From CAVUPF01 sp963777915 (GTDB lineage Bacteria > Actinomycetota > Thermoleophilia > Solirubrobacterales > 70-9): a stretch of 64,000 bases of DNA. The position numbers were made by a program, and so were the translations under genes. The notes beneath the pieces were generated by a model, which saw only the letters and a list, made by a program, of their open reading frames with translations, searched no databases and had not been told where the DNA came from. Of this stretch, positions 1 through 7,419 are shown piece by piece; position 1 is the first letter of the stretch, and each line of letters begins with the position of its first letter. The stretch lies in assembly GCA_963777915.1 (NCBI GenBank), contig CAVZSH010000003.1, positions 1 through 64,000 of the forward strand, in the 5' to 3' direction.

Positions 1-1
1 C

Positions 2-277
2 TTATGACTCGGCATGAAGGGCGTCGGAACCCGCCCCGAGCATCGTCCAGATCTCGCCCAGCCTGACGTCATGCAGACGGATCACTCGCCTCTTGGCCTC
101 AAGCTTCAGGAGAGCGCGTCGCACTTCGCCGACCGGAATGTCCGCCCGCGCGGCGATCCCTCGGACGGTTCGATCAGTGGTGGGCGCACTGGATTCCACG
201 TCCATCGCTTCGAGGATTTGATGCTCGCCTGCTGAGAGGGTCACCATCCGCATCCCCCAGAGCCTAACGCCTCGCAT
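2..277 (-). CDS. Small winged-helix-like DNA-binding protein
   Basis: A 91-residue cytosolic protein. Residues about 15-75 read as a helix-turn-helix: a leading helix (GEHQILEAMD), then a segment of the form 'RTVRGIAARADIPVGEVRR', the usual spacing of a recognition helix, then a basic wing (KLEAKRRVIRLHD). This resembles the MarR/ArsR-like winged helix fold, but I cannot place it in a named family and no ligand-binding part is present. An internal start at Met9 or Met11 is possible. It lies alone at the window edge, so its target is unknown. Function inferred from the fold only. Confidence 0.55.
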   Translation of the reverse strand: MRGVRLWGMRMVTLSAGEHQILEAMDVESSAPTTDRTVRGIAARADIPVGEVRRALLKLEAKRRVIRLHDVRLGEIWTMLGAGSDALHAES

Positions 278-456
278 CGCGGCGGCGGGACACCGACGCG
301 TAGAGCCGAAAATCGCCGCCCCTGCGCGTGAACCTTGGCTGTTACGGCAGCGGGTTGATCCCGCGATCCATGTATCGGTTGGAGGACCAGCCCCGCCGCG
401 TGCCTGCTCCCATCGACGCTCTGATCTGGCGGATCACGGCTCTCGCCCGCAATCGG

Positions 457-861
457 CTACTTGGCGTTGAGCTGCACGTCCAGCACCTTCGCGCCGCCGT
501 TACTCACCCATGTGATCGCGCCGTCGTCCGCTCGGCGGATGGGGTCGCCATCGCTGATTAGCAGGTCCCAGCCGCCCTGAAGCGCATCACCACACGAGAG
601 GCCGAATGTGTGGTCGCCGGTCGTGTAGTCAGCTGGGTCGAACTCCAGCGCACCGGAGGCCGTCTTGACCTCCCACGCCGAGTCTCCGGGGCCGGGGATT
701 TCGGTGACGGTGGCCTCACGCCCTGACCAATCGCGCATTTCCGCGCTGAGCTCACCGAAGGTCATATTGCCGCTGCGCTCATACATGTCGCGGAAACGGC
801 CCTGTGTGGCGGTGTCGAACTCGGGAAGGGCTTTCGCCACGTGCTCGGGCATATCGGCCAT
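457..861 (-). CDS. Hypothetical acidic protein, about 134 aa
   Basis: No family recognised. The protein is soluble, without signal peptide or membrane segment. It begins with a helical, charged part (MPEHVAKALPEFD...) and ends in an apparent beta-rich part (TWVSNGGAKVLDVQLNAK). I chose the ATG at 861 rather than the in-frame ATG at 879 because a perfect AGGAGG lies five bases upstream of it. That strong Shine-Dalgarno site supports a genuinely translated gene. It is monocistronic, with about 130 bases to the next gene on its upstream side. Confidence 0.55.
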   Translation of the reverse strand: MADMPEHVAKALPEFDTATQGRFRDMYERSGNMTFGELSAEMRDWSGREATVTEIPGPGDSAWEVKTASGALEFDPADYTTGDHTFGLSCGDALQGGWDLLISDGDPIRRADDGAITWVSNGGAKVLDVQLNAK

Positions 862-866
862 CGGAT

Positions 867-872
867 CCTCCT
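867..872 (-). promoter_or_regulatory. Perfect Shine-Dalgarno site deciding a start
   Basis: AGGAGG on the minus strand, five bases before the ATG at 861. It favours that start over the ATG at 879, which would place the site inside the coding region. Confidence 0.6.
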
Positions 873-989
873 GTGCCATTGCCGGGTTATGTCGAGTCTA
901 AAGACGATCGAGAGTCAAGGCGGGAGTTCGCGGCGGCGGCAAATAAGGCCCACCCGAAAGCCACCTAACTCCTTGCAGCGCCGGACGGG

Positions 990-2126
990 TCAACCTCCGT
1001 GGCTCAGCTCGGGATCGGGCCCCAGCGCCGATTCCACGGCGGAGCCGCGATCGATGGGCAGTCCCTCCGCTTCCCACTCGCCAACCTTGTTGCGCAGCTG
1101 AAAGAAAGCGACTACGCCGAACGGGATCGGCATCCAGAAGGCGACCAGCCGGTAAATCAGGATCGCCGGGAAGATTGTGTCCTCCGGCAAGCCGAAGAGA
1201 ACGAAGGCGCCGATCATCCCCGCGTCGACGGCCCCTACTCCGGCGGGGGCAAGCGGAAAGAGGTTGGCGACCATGCCGAGGAAGAAGCCTTGAACGACGA
1301 CAGCGAGCGGGACATGGACGCCGAAAGCGTGAAAGGAGGCCCAGAGGATGCCGATGTTGGCGGCCCAAAATCCTGCCGCACCGATCACCGCAAGCCCGCC
1401 GCGCGAGGGGTGGGCGAAGAGGCTGAGCGCGAATCTGAACCCCTCGCCAAGGGTCGCCGGCACCCTGGCGATCGTGTTAGCGAGCGAGCGACCGCGCTCG
1501 CCGCGCACGAACGGCGCCACGCGGCGCTCCAGGTCCGATGGGATGAAGGCGATCAACACCCCCAAGATGAGCAGCAGCCCGGCGATCGACGCCGGTATGA
1601 CCGTCAGCTCGACCGGGTGCTGTCCATCGAGGACGCCGGTTCGCAGCAGCACGCCGAAGACGATCAGGGCCAGCGGGTAGAAGGCGTAGTGGAGGGTGAG
1701 GAAGGCGACCATCCGCCGCCCCGCGTCGCGGCGGCGCATCCCGGCTTTGCGCAGCGACCAGTAGGTGAGCGCAATGCCCCCGGCGCCGGCGGCCGAGAAG
1801 AGCAGCGTCGCGGCCAGGCCGGCCATGTTGATCTCATAGGTCTCCGTCCAGGTGAACCGCAGGGCCTTGCCGCCGACGACCGCCTTGAAGAGCGCGATGT
1901 AGGTGGCGAAAGCGAGGACATTGAAACCGATCGCCACCCCGATCCAAATCGGCTGGGCTTCGTCGAGCTTGCTCAGCGCATCGCCCAGGCCGACAAGCTT
2001 CGGGAAGAGAAAATAGATCCCGATCAGCAGCGCCAAGACGACGATCGCCGTCTGCACCACCCGCCGCGCCGTGAACAGCGGCAGCTCGACGGTCACCTCG
2101 CCGTTCGCCGAGTCCTCCTGAGACAC
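990..2126 (-). CDS. YbhN/LPG-synthase TM-region family membrane protein
   Basis: A 378-residue polytopic inner-membrane protein with about eight hydrophobic helices, matching the flippase-like integral membrane domain of YbhN and of the N-terminal part of MprF (lysylphosphatidylglycerol synthetase). The family signatures near the C-terminal half are visible: 'ANLFPLAPAGVGAVDAGM' followed by 'LIYRLVAFWMPIPFG'. There is no C-terminal acyltransferase part, so it is a stand-alone lipid-translocation-type protein rather than a full aminoacyl-PG synthase. The start is GTG with 'CCAGGG' directly upstream. It follows the PAP2 gene by ten bases in the same direction, so the two are probably co-transcribed and may both act on lipid-linked intermediates. 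The substrate cannot be told from sequence. Confidence 0.75.
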   Translation of the reverse strand: MSQEDSANGEVTVELPLFTARRVVQTAIVVLALLIGIYFLFPKLVGLGDALSKLDEAQPIWIGVAIGFNVLAFATYIALFKAVVGGKALRFTWTETYEINMAGLAATLLFSAAGAGGIALTYWSLRKAGMRRRDAGRRMVAFLTLHYAFYPLALIVFGVLLRTGVLDGQHPVELTVIPASIAGLLLILGVLIAFIPSDLERRVAPFVRGERGRSLANTIARVPATLGEGFRFALSLFAHPSRGGLAVIGAAGFWAANIGILWASFHAFGVHVPLAVVVQGFFLGMVANLFPLAPAGVGAVDAGMIGAFVLFGLPEDTIFPAILIYRLVAFWMPIPFGVVAFFQLRNKVGEWEAEGLPIDRGSAVESALGPDPELSHGG

Positions 2127-2136
2127 CCCTGGGAAG

Positions 2137-3081
2137 CTACCCGCTGGCGAGGCGCTCCAGGTGTCGCAGGGTGCCGTTGACCCTCCGAATCAGCGGCGCG
2201 ACGAGCGGCTCGCCGCGCCTCACGGCGACGACAAGCAGCGCCCCAGCCGCTAGGTCGGTGATGTAGTGCTCCCCGAGGTAGAGGAGGGCGAAGCCGAGAG
2301 TCAGCGCGTAGCCCCCTCCGGCCAGGCCCTCGAGCGGGCCGGCTTCGGCTAAGGCCAGCGCCATCGTCAGCGCGGTCGCGAAGTGCAGCGAGGGCATCGC
2401 CGCCCATGGGTTTCCGCCCAGCGCCTCATACATTCCAGGCCAGGCCGAGCCCCAGGTCTCCTCGCCCACCTCGACCATGATCCGGCGCACCTCCTCCCCC
2501 GTGAGCCCATGCTCAGAAGACCACCAGGGCGGGGCGGTCGGCACGAAGAAGTAAACGACGCAGCCAATGTCAAAGACGGCGGCGAGCTGTCGCGCGGCGC
2601 GGGGAAAGCGCTCGTTGTGGCGGAGGAGGATGAAGGAGAGGGCTACATAGGGCTCAAAGAACCAGAGCCAGTGCGCCCAAGTGAGGACGCGGTCGATCGC
2701 CTTGACCCGGCCGAGGCGGGCGAGGGCACGCTGGAGGCGCGCGTTGGGGAGGCTGCCAAAGCCAAGGGCGCGATCGATCGCCATCGGATAGTTGACGCGG
2801 AGGCGGCGGCGGAGGCGCTCGGGGTCGTCGTAGGGGATCTCATGGACCATGATGAACGCCCACATCTGCATCGCGAACAGCGCCACGTCGCGCTTCTTTG
2901 AGCGTGGCGTGAGCACCGCGAGCGCCAGCGGACCGCCCGCGCAGGCAACGACGGTGACCGGCGCTGGGATGCGGCGGCGGCGGCGCACCAGCGGCACCGC
3001 GAAAGCGGCACCGACCGCGGCCAGGGCTCCGAACCGCACCGCCACGCGCAACGCCGGAGATGGGCGAGACCGGGTCCGCAT
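2137..3081 (-). CDS. PAP2-superfamily membrane phosphatase
   Basis: Integral membrane lipid phosphatase or inositol-phosphotransferase-like protein, about 314 residues. The PAP2 active-site elements are visible: 'MPSLHFATALTMAL' (the SxH motif) and, about 45 residues later, 'GEHYITDLAAG' (the xxHYxxD motif). It has about five or six hydrophobic helices after a basic N-terminus. The ATG at 3081 is preferred because a TATACT hexamer lies ten bases upstream; an upstream in-frame GTG at 3108 would overlap that promoter. Likely co-transcribed with the YbhN-like gene. Similar PAP2_3/AUR1-type proteins dephosphorylate or transfer lipid head groups; the actual substrate here is unknown. Confidence 0.75.
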   Translation of the reverse strand: MRTRSRPSPALRVAVRFGALAAVGAAFAVPLVRRRRRIPAPVTVVACAGGPLALAVLTPRSKKRDVALFAMQMWAFIMVHEIPYDDPERLRRRLRVNYPMAIDRALGFGSLPNARLQRALARLGRVKAIDRVLTWAHWLWFFEPYVALSFILLRHNERFPRAARQLAAVFDIGCVVYFFVPTAPPWWSSEHGLTGEEVRRIMVEVGEETWGSAWPGMYEALGGNPWAAMPSLHFATALTMALALAEAGPLEGLAGGGYALTLGFALLYLGEHYITDLAAGALLVVAVRRGEPLVAPLIRRVNGTLRHLERLASG

Positions 3082-3091
3082 AGGGTCGGCG

Positions 3092-3097
3092 AGTATA
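3092..3097 (-). promoter_or_regulatory. -10 element (TATACT) for the PAP2 gene
   Basis: TATACT on the minus strand ends ten bases before the ATG at 3081, which would give a transcript with almost no leader. It faces the divergent TAGAAT of the oxidase-like operon about 50 bases away. Confidence 0.45.
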
Positions 3098-3143
3098 GGT
3101 CGGCGCACGACGCTGGGAGCGGCGCCGCGCCGCGCCGCGTGAT

Positions 3144-3149
3144 TAGAAT
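3144..3149 (+). promoter_or_regulatory. -10 element (TAGAAT) for the oxidase-like operon
   Basis: TAGAAT ends nine bases before the TTG start at 3159. The same hexamer recurs before ctaC (14368-14373), the cytochrome c gene (7392-7399) and the DUF1802 gene (57093), which supports it as a -10 box in this genome. Confidence 0.45.
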
Positions 3150-3158
3150 GGCCGCGCT

Positions 3159-3857
3159 TTGGCGCCCCACTCCCCTGGCACCGACCAGATCCACACTTTG
3201 CTTTGGATCGGCTTCGTCGCCGCGGCGATCGTCGTTGTCGTGATCAACGTCGCGCTGATCTACGCGGTGCGCCGCTACCGGGCCGAGCGCGGCGCCGAGC
3301 CGCGCCAGGTGCGAGGCGGGCGGCGCATCCAGCTCCGGGTCGGCGCGGCGCTGACGGTCTTCGCCGCAGCGATCCTCATCCTCAGCATCATCTACACCGA
3401 CAAGGCACAGCAGATACCGACGACCGGGCCCGCGGGGCTCGCGGCCGCCCACTCCAAGCCGCTGACGATCAAGGCGACCGGTAGACAGTGGCTGTGGCGC
3501 TACAACTATCCCAACGGGGCCTTCTCCTACTACAAACTCGTGGTGCCGGTCGACACCGCGGTCGTTCTTGAATTGGCGTCCACCGACGTCGTCCACACCT
3601 GGGATGTGCCCGACCTGGCCGCCAAGCGCGAGGCGGTGCCCGGCAAGCAAAATCAGGTCGTGTTCCGAGCTGACGAAGAAGGGACATACACAGGCCAGTC
3701 ATCGACCTTCTCCGGCCAGGGCTATGCGGCGATGCGGACCGAGGTCGACGTAGTCTCGCCACCCGCCTACCTGGCCTTCATCAAGCGGCAGAAAGCAGAA
3801 GTCCAGGCTGCGCAGAACCGGGTGATCGGGCTGATCAACAGCGGGAAGGTTCCGTGA
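3159..3857 (+). CDS. Cytochrome oxidase subunit II homolog lacking CuA ligands
   Basis: A 232-residue membrane protein with the subunit II layout: two N-terminal helices (about 11-37 and 61-83) and a cupredoxin domain carrying 'GRQWLWRYNYPNG', 'VHTWDVPDL' and 'EGTYTGQ'. In catalytic subunits the CuA loop reads C-x-E-x-C-x3-H-x2-M. Here it reads S181-S-T-F-S185-G-Q-G-Y189-A-A-M192, so both cysteines, the glutamate and the second histidine are replaced; only His146 and Met192 remain. CuA cannot form. Loss of CuA is known in quinol oxidases (CyoA), but here subunit I is also altered. The TTG start lies nine bases after a TAGAAT box. The stop overlaps the GTG of the subunit I homolog (GTGA), so the two are translationally coupled. 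Confidence 0.85.
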   Translation: MAPHSPGTDQIHTLLWIGFVAAAIVVVVINVALIYAVRRYRAERGAEPRQVRGGRRIQLRVGAALTVFAAAILILSIIYTDKAQQIPTTGPAGLAAAHSKPLTIKATGRQWLWRYNYPNGAFSYYKLVVPVDTAVVLELASTDVVHTWDVPDLAAKREAVPGKQNQVVFRADEEGTYTGQSSTFSGQGYAAMRTEVDVVSPPAYLAFIKRQKAEVQAAQNRVIGLINSGKVP

Positions 3858-5536
3858 GCCCCAGCCCCGCCCCCGAGCTGGTCGTCGACGGCTTCCCGAA
3901 GCGCCGCCCTCGCTGGGTGGAGCTGGCCACCAGCGCCGACCACAAGGACGTCGGGCGGGTCCTGATCGCCGCCGCTCTCGGCTTCCTCTTCCTCGCCGTG
4001 GTCGACCTGCTGCTGATGCGCCTCCAGTTGGCGATCCCGGAAAACACCTTCCTGACCCCCGTGACCTTCAACCGGATTCTCTCCGTCTATGGGTCGACCG
4101 CGATCTTCCTCTTCGCGATCCCATTCGCCTTCGGTCTCTTCTATTACCTGGTGCCGCTTCAGATCGGCTCGCGTGGCACCGCATTGCCGCGCCTCGGGCA
4201 GCTCGGCATGTGCCTTTACGTGGCCGGGGCGACGGTGCTGTACGCCGGGTTCCTCTTCACCCCATCAGAGGCTGGGGTGAACCCGTTGGCGCCCCTCTCC
4301 GAACTCACCTACCTAGCCAACAACGGCGTCAACGCTTGGGCCACGGCGACCGGGATGGCGACGCTGGGCTTCGTCTTCATCGCGATCAACCTGGTGGCGA
4401 CGCTGCGCACCATGCGAGCGCCAGGGATGGCCTGGCGACGGCTGCCGGTCTTCGCCTGGGCTGGGGCGATCTGCTCGTGGCTGATGCTGGTGATCGGTCC
4501 GGTGATGCTCGCTGCGATCACGATGCTGATGATCGACCGCAACTTTGGCGGCATCTTCTTCAACGGCGGCTCTGGCGGGTCGCCGCTGCTCTGGCAGCAC
4601 CTCAGCTGGATCTTCTTCACCGGCGTCTACATGCTGATCCTGATCGCCGCCTTGGGGGCGATCGCCGAGATCATCCCGACCTTCGCACGCAAGCCGCTGT
4701 TCAACCGCGGCGCCGTGATCAGCTCGCTGGTTGGGATCGCCGTGATCGGCACGCTGGCATGGATGCAGAACATGCTGACCGCGCCGATCGGGATCGGCTG
4801 GATGTATTTCGCGATGATCATGTCGCTGGCGCTGATCGTCCCCTTCGGCCTCCTCGTCTTCAACCTGATCGCGACGATGATCGGCGGGACGCTGCGGATG
4901 CGGGCGCCGCTGCTTTTCGCGATCGGGGCGATCTCGGCGATCTCGATCGGCCTTGCCGCCGAGATCGGGCAGTCGATGGTCGCCTCCGCATGGGAGCTCA
5001 AGGACACCACCGACGCGACTGCAGCGACCCATTTTGCGCTGCTCGGCGGGAGCGTCTTCGGTGGCTTTGCCGCGCTGCACTACTGGTTCCCGAAGATGAC
5101 CGGGCGGACGATGGGCGAGAGCCTCGCCCGGATCTCCTTCTGGACAATGGCAATCGGCATTCTCTTCGCCTTCGTGCCGCTCTTCCTGGCGGGAGCCGTT
5201 CATGGCGAGGTCGTCGACGCCTACAAGTTCTTCGACCACACCGGAGTCAACACGTACAACCTGATCGCCTCGATCGGCGCTCTCATCCTTGCGATCGGGA
5301 TCGTGATCACACTCGTCAACGCGATCCTCAGCCGCACCAGGGGCGCCGAAGCCGGGCATGATCCGTGGGGCGGTGACGCGTTGGAGTGGCTGGCGCTCTC
5401 CCCGCCCGACCCGCACAACTTCGACGTGCTTCCCGACGTGCGCAGCACCCGGCCGATGCGAGATATTCGCGAGGCGATCTCACACCGGGCCGACCGGGCC
5501 GAGTTGCCTACTCGCGAGTCCCAGCCGGTAGCCTGA
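3854..5536 (+). CDS. Heme-copper oxidase subunit I homolog without catalytic ligands
   Basis: A 560-residue protein of about twelve helices with clear subunit I landmarks ('FLFAIPFAFGLFYYLVPLQIG', 'EIIPTFARKPLF', 'LLGGSVFGGFAALHYWFPKM'). Ungapped comparison with the canonical subunit I encoded at 11645-13549 shows Tyr79 in place of the helix II heme a histidine, Thr256 for the first CuB histidine, Met260 for its cross-linked tyrosine, Gln305-Asn306 for the CuB His-His pair, and Ala391 for the heme a3 ligand. Only His393 (second low-spin heme ligand) is kept. The frame is intact, so this is not a sequencing accident. It cannot reduce oxygen by the known mechanism; a structural, assembly or sensing role is inference. 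It is followed at once by ctaB. Confidence 0.85.
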   Translation: MSPSPAPELVVDGFPKRRPRWVELATSADHKDVGRVLIAAALGFLFLAVVDLLLMRLQLAIPENTFLTPVTFNRILSVYGSTAIFLFAIPFAFGLFYYLVPLQIGSRGTALPRLGQLGMCLYVAGATVLYAGFLFTPSEAGVNPLAPLSELTYLANNGVNAWATATGMATLGFVFIAINLVATLRTMRAPGMAWRRLPVFAWAGAICSWLMLVIGPVMLAAITMLMIDRNFGGIFFNGGSGGSPLLWQHLSWIFFTGVYMLILIAALGAIAEIIPTFARKPLFNRGAVISSLVGIAVIGTLAWMQNMLTAPIGIGWMYFAMIMSLALIVPFGLLVFNLIATMIGGTLRMRAPLLFAIGAISAISIGLAAEIGQSMVASAWELKDTTDATAATHFALLGGSVFGGFAALHYWFPKMTGRTMGESLARISFWTMAIGILFAFVPLFLAGAVHGEVVDAYKFFDHTGVNTYNLIASIGALILAIGIVITLVNAILSRTRGAEAGHDPWGGDALEWLALSPPDPHNFDVLPDVRSTRPMRDIREAISHRADRAELPTRESQPVA

Positions 5537-5541
5537 CCGGC
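5524..5541 (+). other. Short hairpin between the oxidase-like gene and ctaB
   Basis: GCCGGT (5524-5529) and ACCGGC (5536-5541) form a perfect six-pair stem with a six-base loop that contains the upstream stop codon. The stem abuts the ctaB ATG at 5542, so it may affect ctaB translation. No U-tract follows, so a terminator is less likely. Confidence 0.35.
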
Positions 5542-6468
5542 ATGGACGCCGGTGTTGGAGCGCAGACTGCCCCCACTCCAACGGTGGCGGCGGGCGCCCA
5601 ACGCTCGGCCACGCTGATCGTCCTTCGCGACTACCTGACGCTGACCAAGCCGAAGGTGCAGTCGTTGCTGCTCTTCATCACCGTGACAACGATGTACGTG
5701 GCCGGTGATCCCTCAATCGGACTCGTCTTCCTAACCTGCCTCGGCGGTGCCCTTTCGGCCGGGGGGGCCGGGGCGATCAACCACGCGATCGATCGCGACA
5801 TCGACCGCAAGATGGCCCGCACCGCCGACCGGCCGGTCGCCAGCGGGCGGGTCTCCGCCGCCGCCGCGACCAGCTTCGGGGTGCTGCTCGGCTGCACCTC
5901 GGTTGCGCTGTTGGCGCTGGCGGTAAACCCGCTGGCGGCGGCACTCTCGCTCTCGGGCCTGCTCGGCTACGTCTGCGTGTACACCCTCTGGCTGAAGCGC
6001 GCCACGCCGCAGAACATCGTGATCGGCGGCGCCGCCGGGGCGGTGCCACCGCTGGTCGCCTGGGCGGCGGTGACGGGCGGGCTCAGCGGTACCGCGCTCT
6101 ACCTCTTCGCGATCGTCTTCTTTTGGACGCCGCCGCACTTCTGGGCCCTCTCGCTGCTGATGAAGGATGACTATGCGAATGCCGGCGTGCCAATGCTGCC
6201 GGTGGTGCGAGGCGAGACAGAGACCCGTCGCCAGATCCTTCTCTACACCGTGCTGCTGTACGCGGTCACGCAGCTGCCCTTCTGCGCTGGTGGCTTCGGC
6301 GTCGCCTACCTGGCCGCCTCGATGACCCTGGGGGCGATCTTCATCTACTGCGCAGTTCGCCTCCTGCGCAGCGCCGATCGTCGCTGGGCGTTGCGCACCT
6401 ATCTCTACTCTCTCTCCTATCTGGCGCTGCTCTTCGGAGCGATGGCGGTCGACGCCAGGCTCGCCTGA
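5542..6468 (+). CDS. ctaB: Protoheme IX farnesyltransferase (heme O synthase)
   Basis: A UbiA-family polyprenyltransferase of 308 residues that converts heme B to heme O in the cytoplasmic membrane, the first step to heme A. The aspartate-rich site is plain: 'AINHAIDRDIDRKMARTADRPVA' split as N-x3-D-x-D-x-D followed by 'M-x-R-T-x2-R-P'. The second conserved loop reads 'MKDDYANAGVPMLPVV'. About nine hydrophobic helices are present. Start at the ATG five bases after the oxidase-like stop codon; an upstream in-frame extension would overlap that gene by 150 bases. Its place in the locus of the ligand-less oxidase homologs, rather than next to the canonical oxidase, is odd. Heme A synthase lies 1.7 kb downstream. 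Confidence 0.92.
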   Translation: MDAGVGAQTAPTPTVAAGAQRSATLIVLRDYLTLTKPKVQSLLLFITVTTMYVAGDPSIGLVFLTCLGGALSAGGAGAINHAIDRDIDRKMARTADRPVASGRVSAAAATSFGVLLGCTSVALLALAVNPLAAALSLSGLLGYVCVYTLWLKRATPQNIVIGGAAGAVPPLVAWAAVTGGLSGTALYLFAIVFFWTPPHFWALSLLMKDDYANAGVPMLPVVRGETETRRQILLYTVLLYAVTQLPFCAGGFGVAYLAASMTLGAIFIYCAVRLLRSADRRWALRTYLYSLSYLALLFGAMAVDARLA

Positions 6469-6481
6469 TAGAAATCCGGCC

Positions 6482-6595
6482 GTGGATCGCGAGACCGCAA
6501 GGCGCAGCATGAAAGCCGGGTTGGCTGCCGGCGGCTTCGCCGCGGCGGTCTTCGCCCTCTCCTTCGTCGTCGCCCTGCTCTACATCGCCTCATAG
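6482..6595 (+). CDS. 37-residue single-helix membrane peptide
   Basis: A small GTG-started reading frame between ctaB (13 bases upstream) and the subunit IV-like gene (4 bases downstream). It encodes a short charged N-terminus (VDRETARRSMK) and one hydrophobic helix of about 22 residues ending in 'VVALLYIAS'. The tight spacing on both sides and the clean helix argue for a real gene, plausibly a small oxidase subunit of the kind found in actinobacterial aa3 complexes. It is too short for confident homology. Confidence 0.5.
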   Translation: MDRETARRSMKAGLAAGGFAAAVFALSFVVALLYIAS

Positions 6596-6599
6596 AGGG

Positions 6600-6890
6600 A
6601 TGAGCGAGCACCGCAACATCCCCGAGCCCGGCGAGCTGGTCTTCATGCCGCGCCCCTCCTGGGCACCCGCCTTCTTCGCTGCGGGCATCGGGGGCATGCT
6701 CTGCGGGATCTACGCCAACGGGTTCATCTTCCCCTCCTGGGTATACGCGATCGTCGGCGTGATCTTTTTCCTCGCCGCCTTCCGCAGCATCGTCCGCGGC
6801 GCGGTCCGCGACTACTACCGCCTGCCCCGTAGGCAGAGGGTGCGCGGTGCCGTGCTTCCCGTGGAAACCATCAGCCCCCCGCAGGGCTAG
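6600..6890 (+). CDS. Small two-helix protein, cytochrome oxidase subunit IV-like
   Basis: A 96-residue membrane protein: a short polar N-terminus with 'PGELVFMPRPSWAPAFFAAGI', then two hydrophobic helices (about 24-42 and 46-62) and a basic tail. This matches the size and topology of the actinobacterial oxidase subunit IV (CtaF type), though sequence resemblance is only general. GAGGGA directly precedes the ATG. It is the last gene of the oxidase-like operon; a convergent CBS-domain gene ends four bases beyond it. Whether it serves the ligand-less homologs or the canonical oxidase cannot be decided. Confidence 0.55.
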   Translation: MSEHRNIPEPGELVFMPRPSWAPAFFAAGIGGMLCGIYANGFIFPSWVYAIVGVIFFLAAFRSIVRGAVRDYYRLPRRQRVRGAVLPVETISPPQG

Positions 6891-6893
6891 GGT

Positions 6894-7295
6894 TTAGTTG
6901 GGGGTCATCCCCGAGGTAGCGCCTGCGGAGGTCCAAACCCGGACGATGTCGCGCATCGAGAGCACCCCGACCACCTCCGCGTCCTCGAGGACGACCAGGT
7001 GGCGGATGCCGCGGTGCGACATCTCCGCCGCGGCGCGCTCGAGGCTCCAATCGGGCGAGGCGGCGATCACGCTGGCGCTCATGTGATCGGCGACTAGCTC
7101 GACGTCGAGATCCTGCCCGCCGCCGACCGAGACGAGAATGTCGCGCTCGGTGACGATTCCCGGCGCCGGCGACTCGGGGTCGGCGACAAGCGCCGCGCCG
7201 GTTCCCTTCTGCACCATCCTTTCGGCCGCCGCGCGCAGGGTGTGCGATGGGCCGACGGTCAACACCACCTCCGACATTCCTTCCCGTACCTGCAT
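6894..7295 (-). CDS. CBS-domain pair protein
   Basis: A 133-residue cytosolic protein made of two CBS repeats. Each shows the usual ending of a signal-relay strand: 'GTGAALVADPESPAPGIVTERDIL' in the first (split by its loop) and 'IRHLVVLEDAEVVGVLSMRDIV' in the second. Tandem CBS modules bind adenine nucleotides and act as energy-sensing regulators; no effector domain is fused here. It lies between the oxidase-like operon and the diheme cytochrome c gene, transcribed away from the latter. Partner unknown. Confidence 0.8.
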   Translation of the reverse strand: MQVREGMSEVVLTVGPSHTLRAAAERMVQKGTGAALVADPESPAPGIVTERDILVSVGGGQDLDVELVADHMSASVIAASPDWSLERAAAEMSHRGIRHLVVLEDAEVVGVLSMRDIVRVWTSAGATSGMTPN

Positions 7296-7391
7296 CGGGT
7301 CCTCCTTTTCAGCCTTCTGGAGATCGTGCGAATCGACGCAAGACTACCCCACCGAACGTGCCTGGCAAGCCGCTTCCACCGTGGCCTCGAC

Positions 7392-7399
7392 ATATAGAA
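7392..7399 (+). promoter_or_regulatory. -10 element (TATAGAAT) of the cytochrome c gene
   Basis: The hexamer TAGAAT inside this stretch ends 20 bases before the ATG at 7420, in the 124-base gap between the divergent CBS and cytochrome c genes. Confidence 0.45.
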
Positions 7400-7419
7400 T
7401 CCGGCCCGCCGTCCGCCCG

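Noticed and set aside
999..2180. 393-codon open frame antisense to the YbhN-like gene
   Set aside because: Low-complexity, charged product without hydrophobic core or motif; the sense strand has a clear polytopic membrane protein.
6894..7295. CBS-domain protein as a novel oxidase regulator
   Set aside because: Only its position suggests this; the domain is widespread and the gene is not co-transcribed with either oxidase locus.
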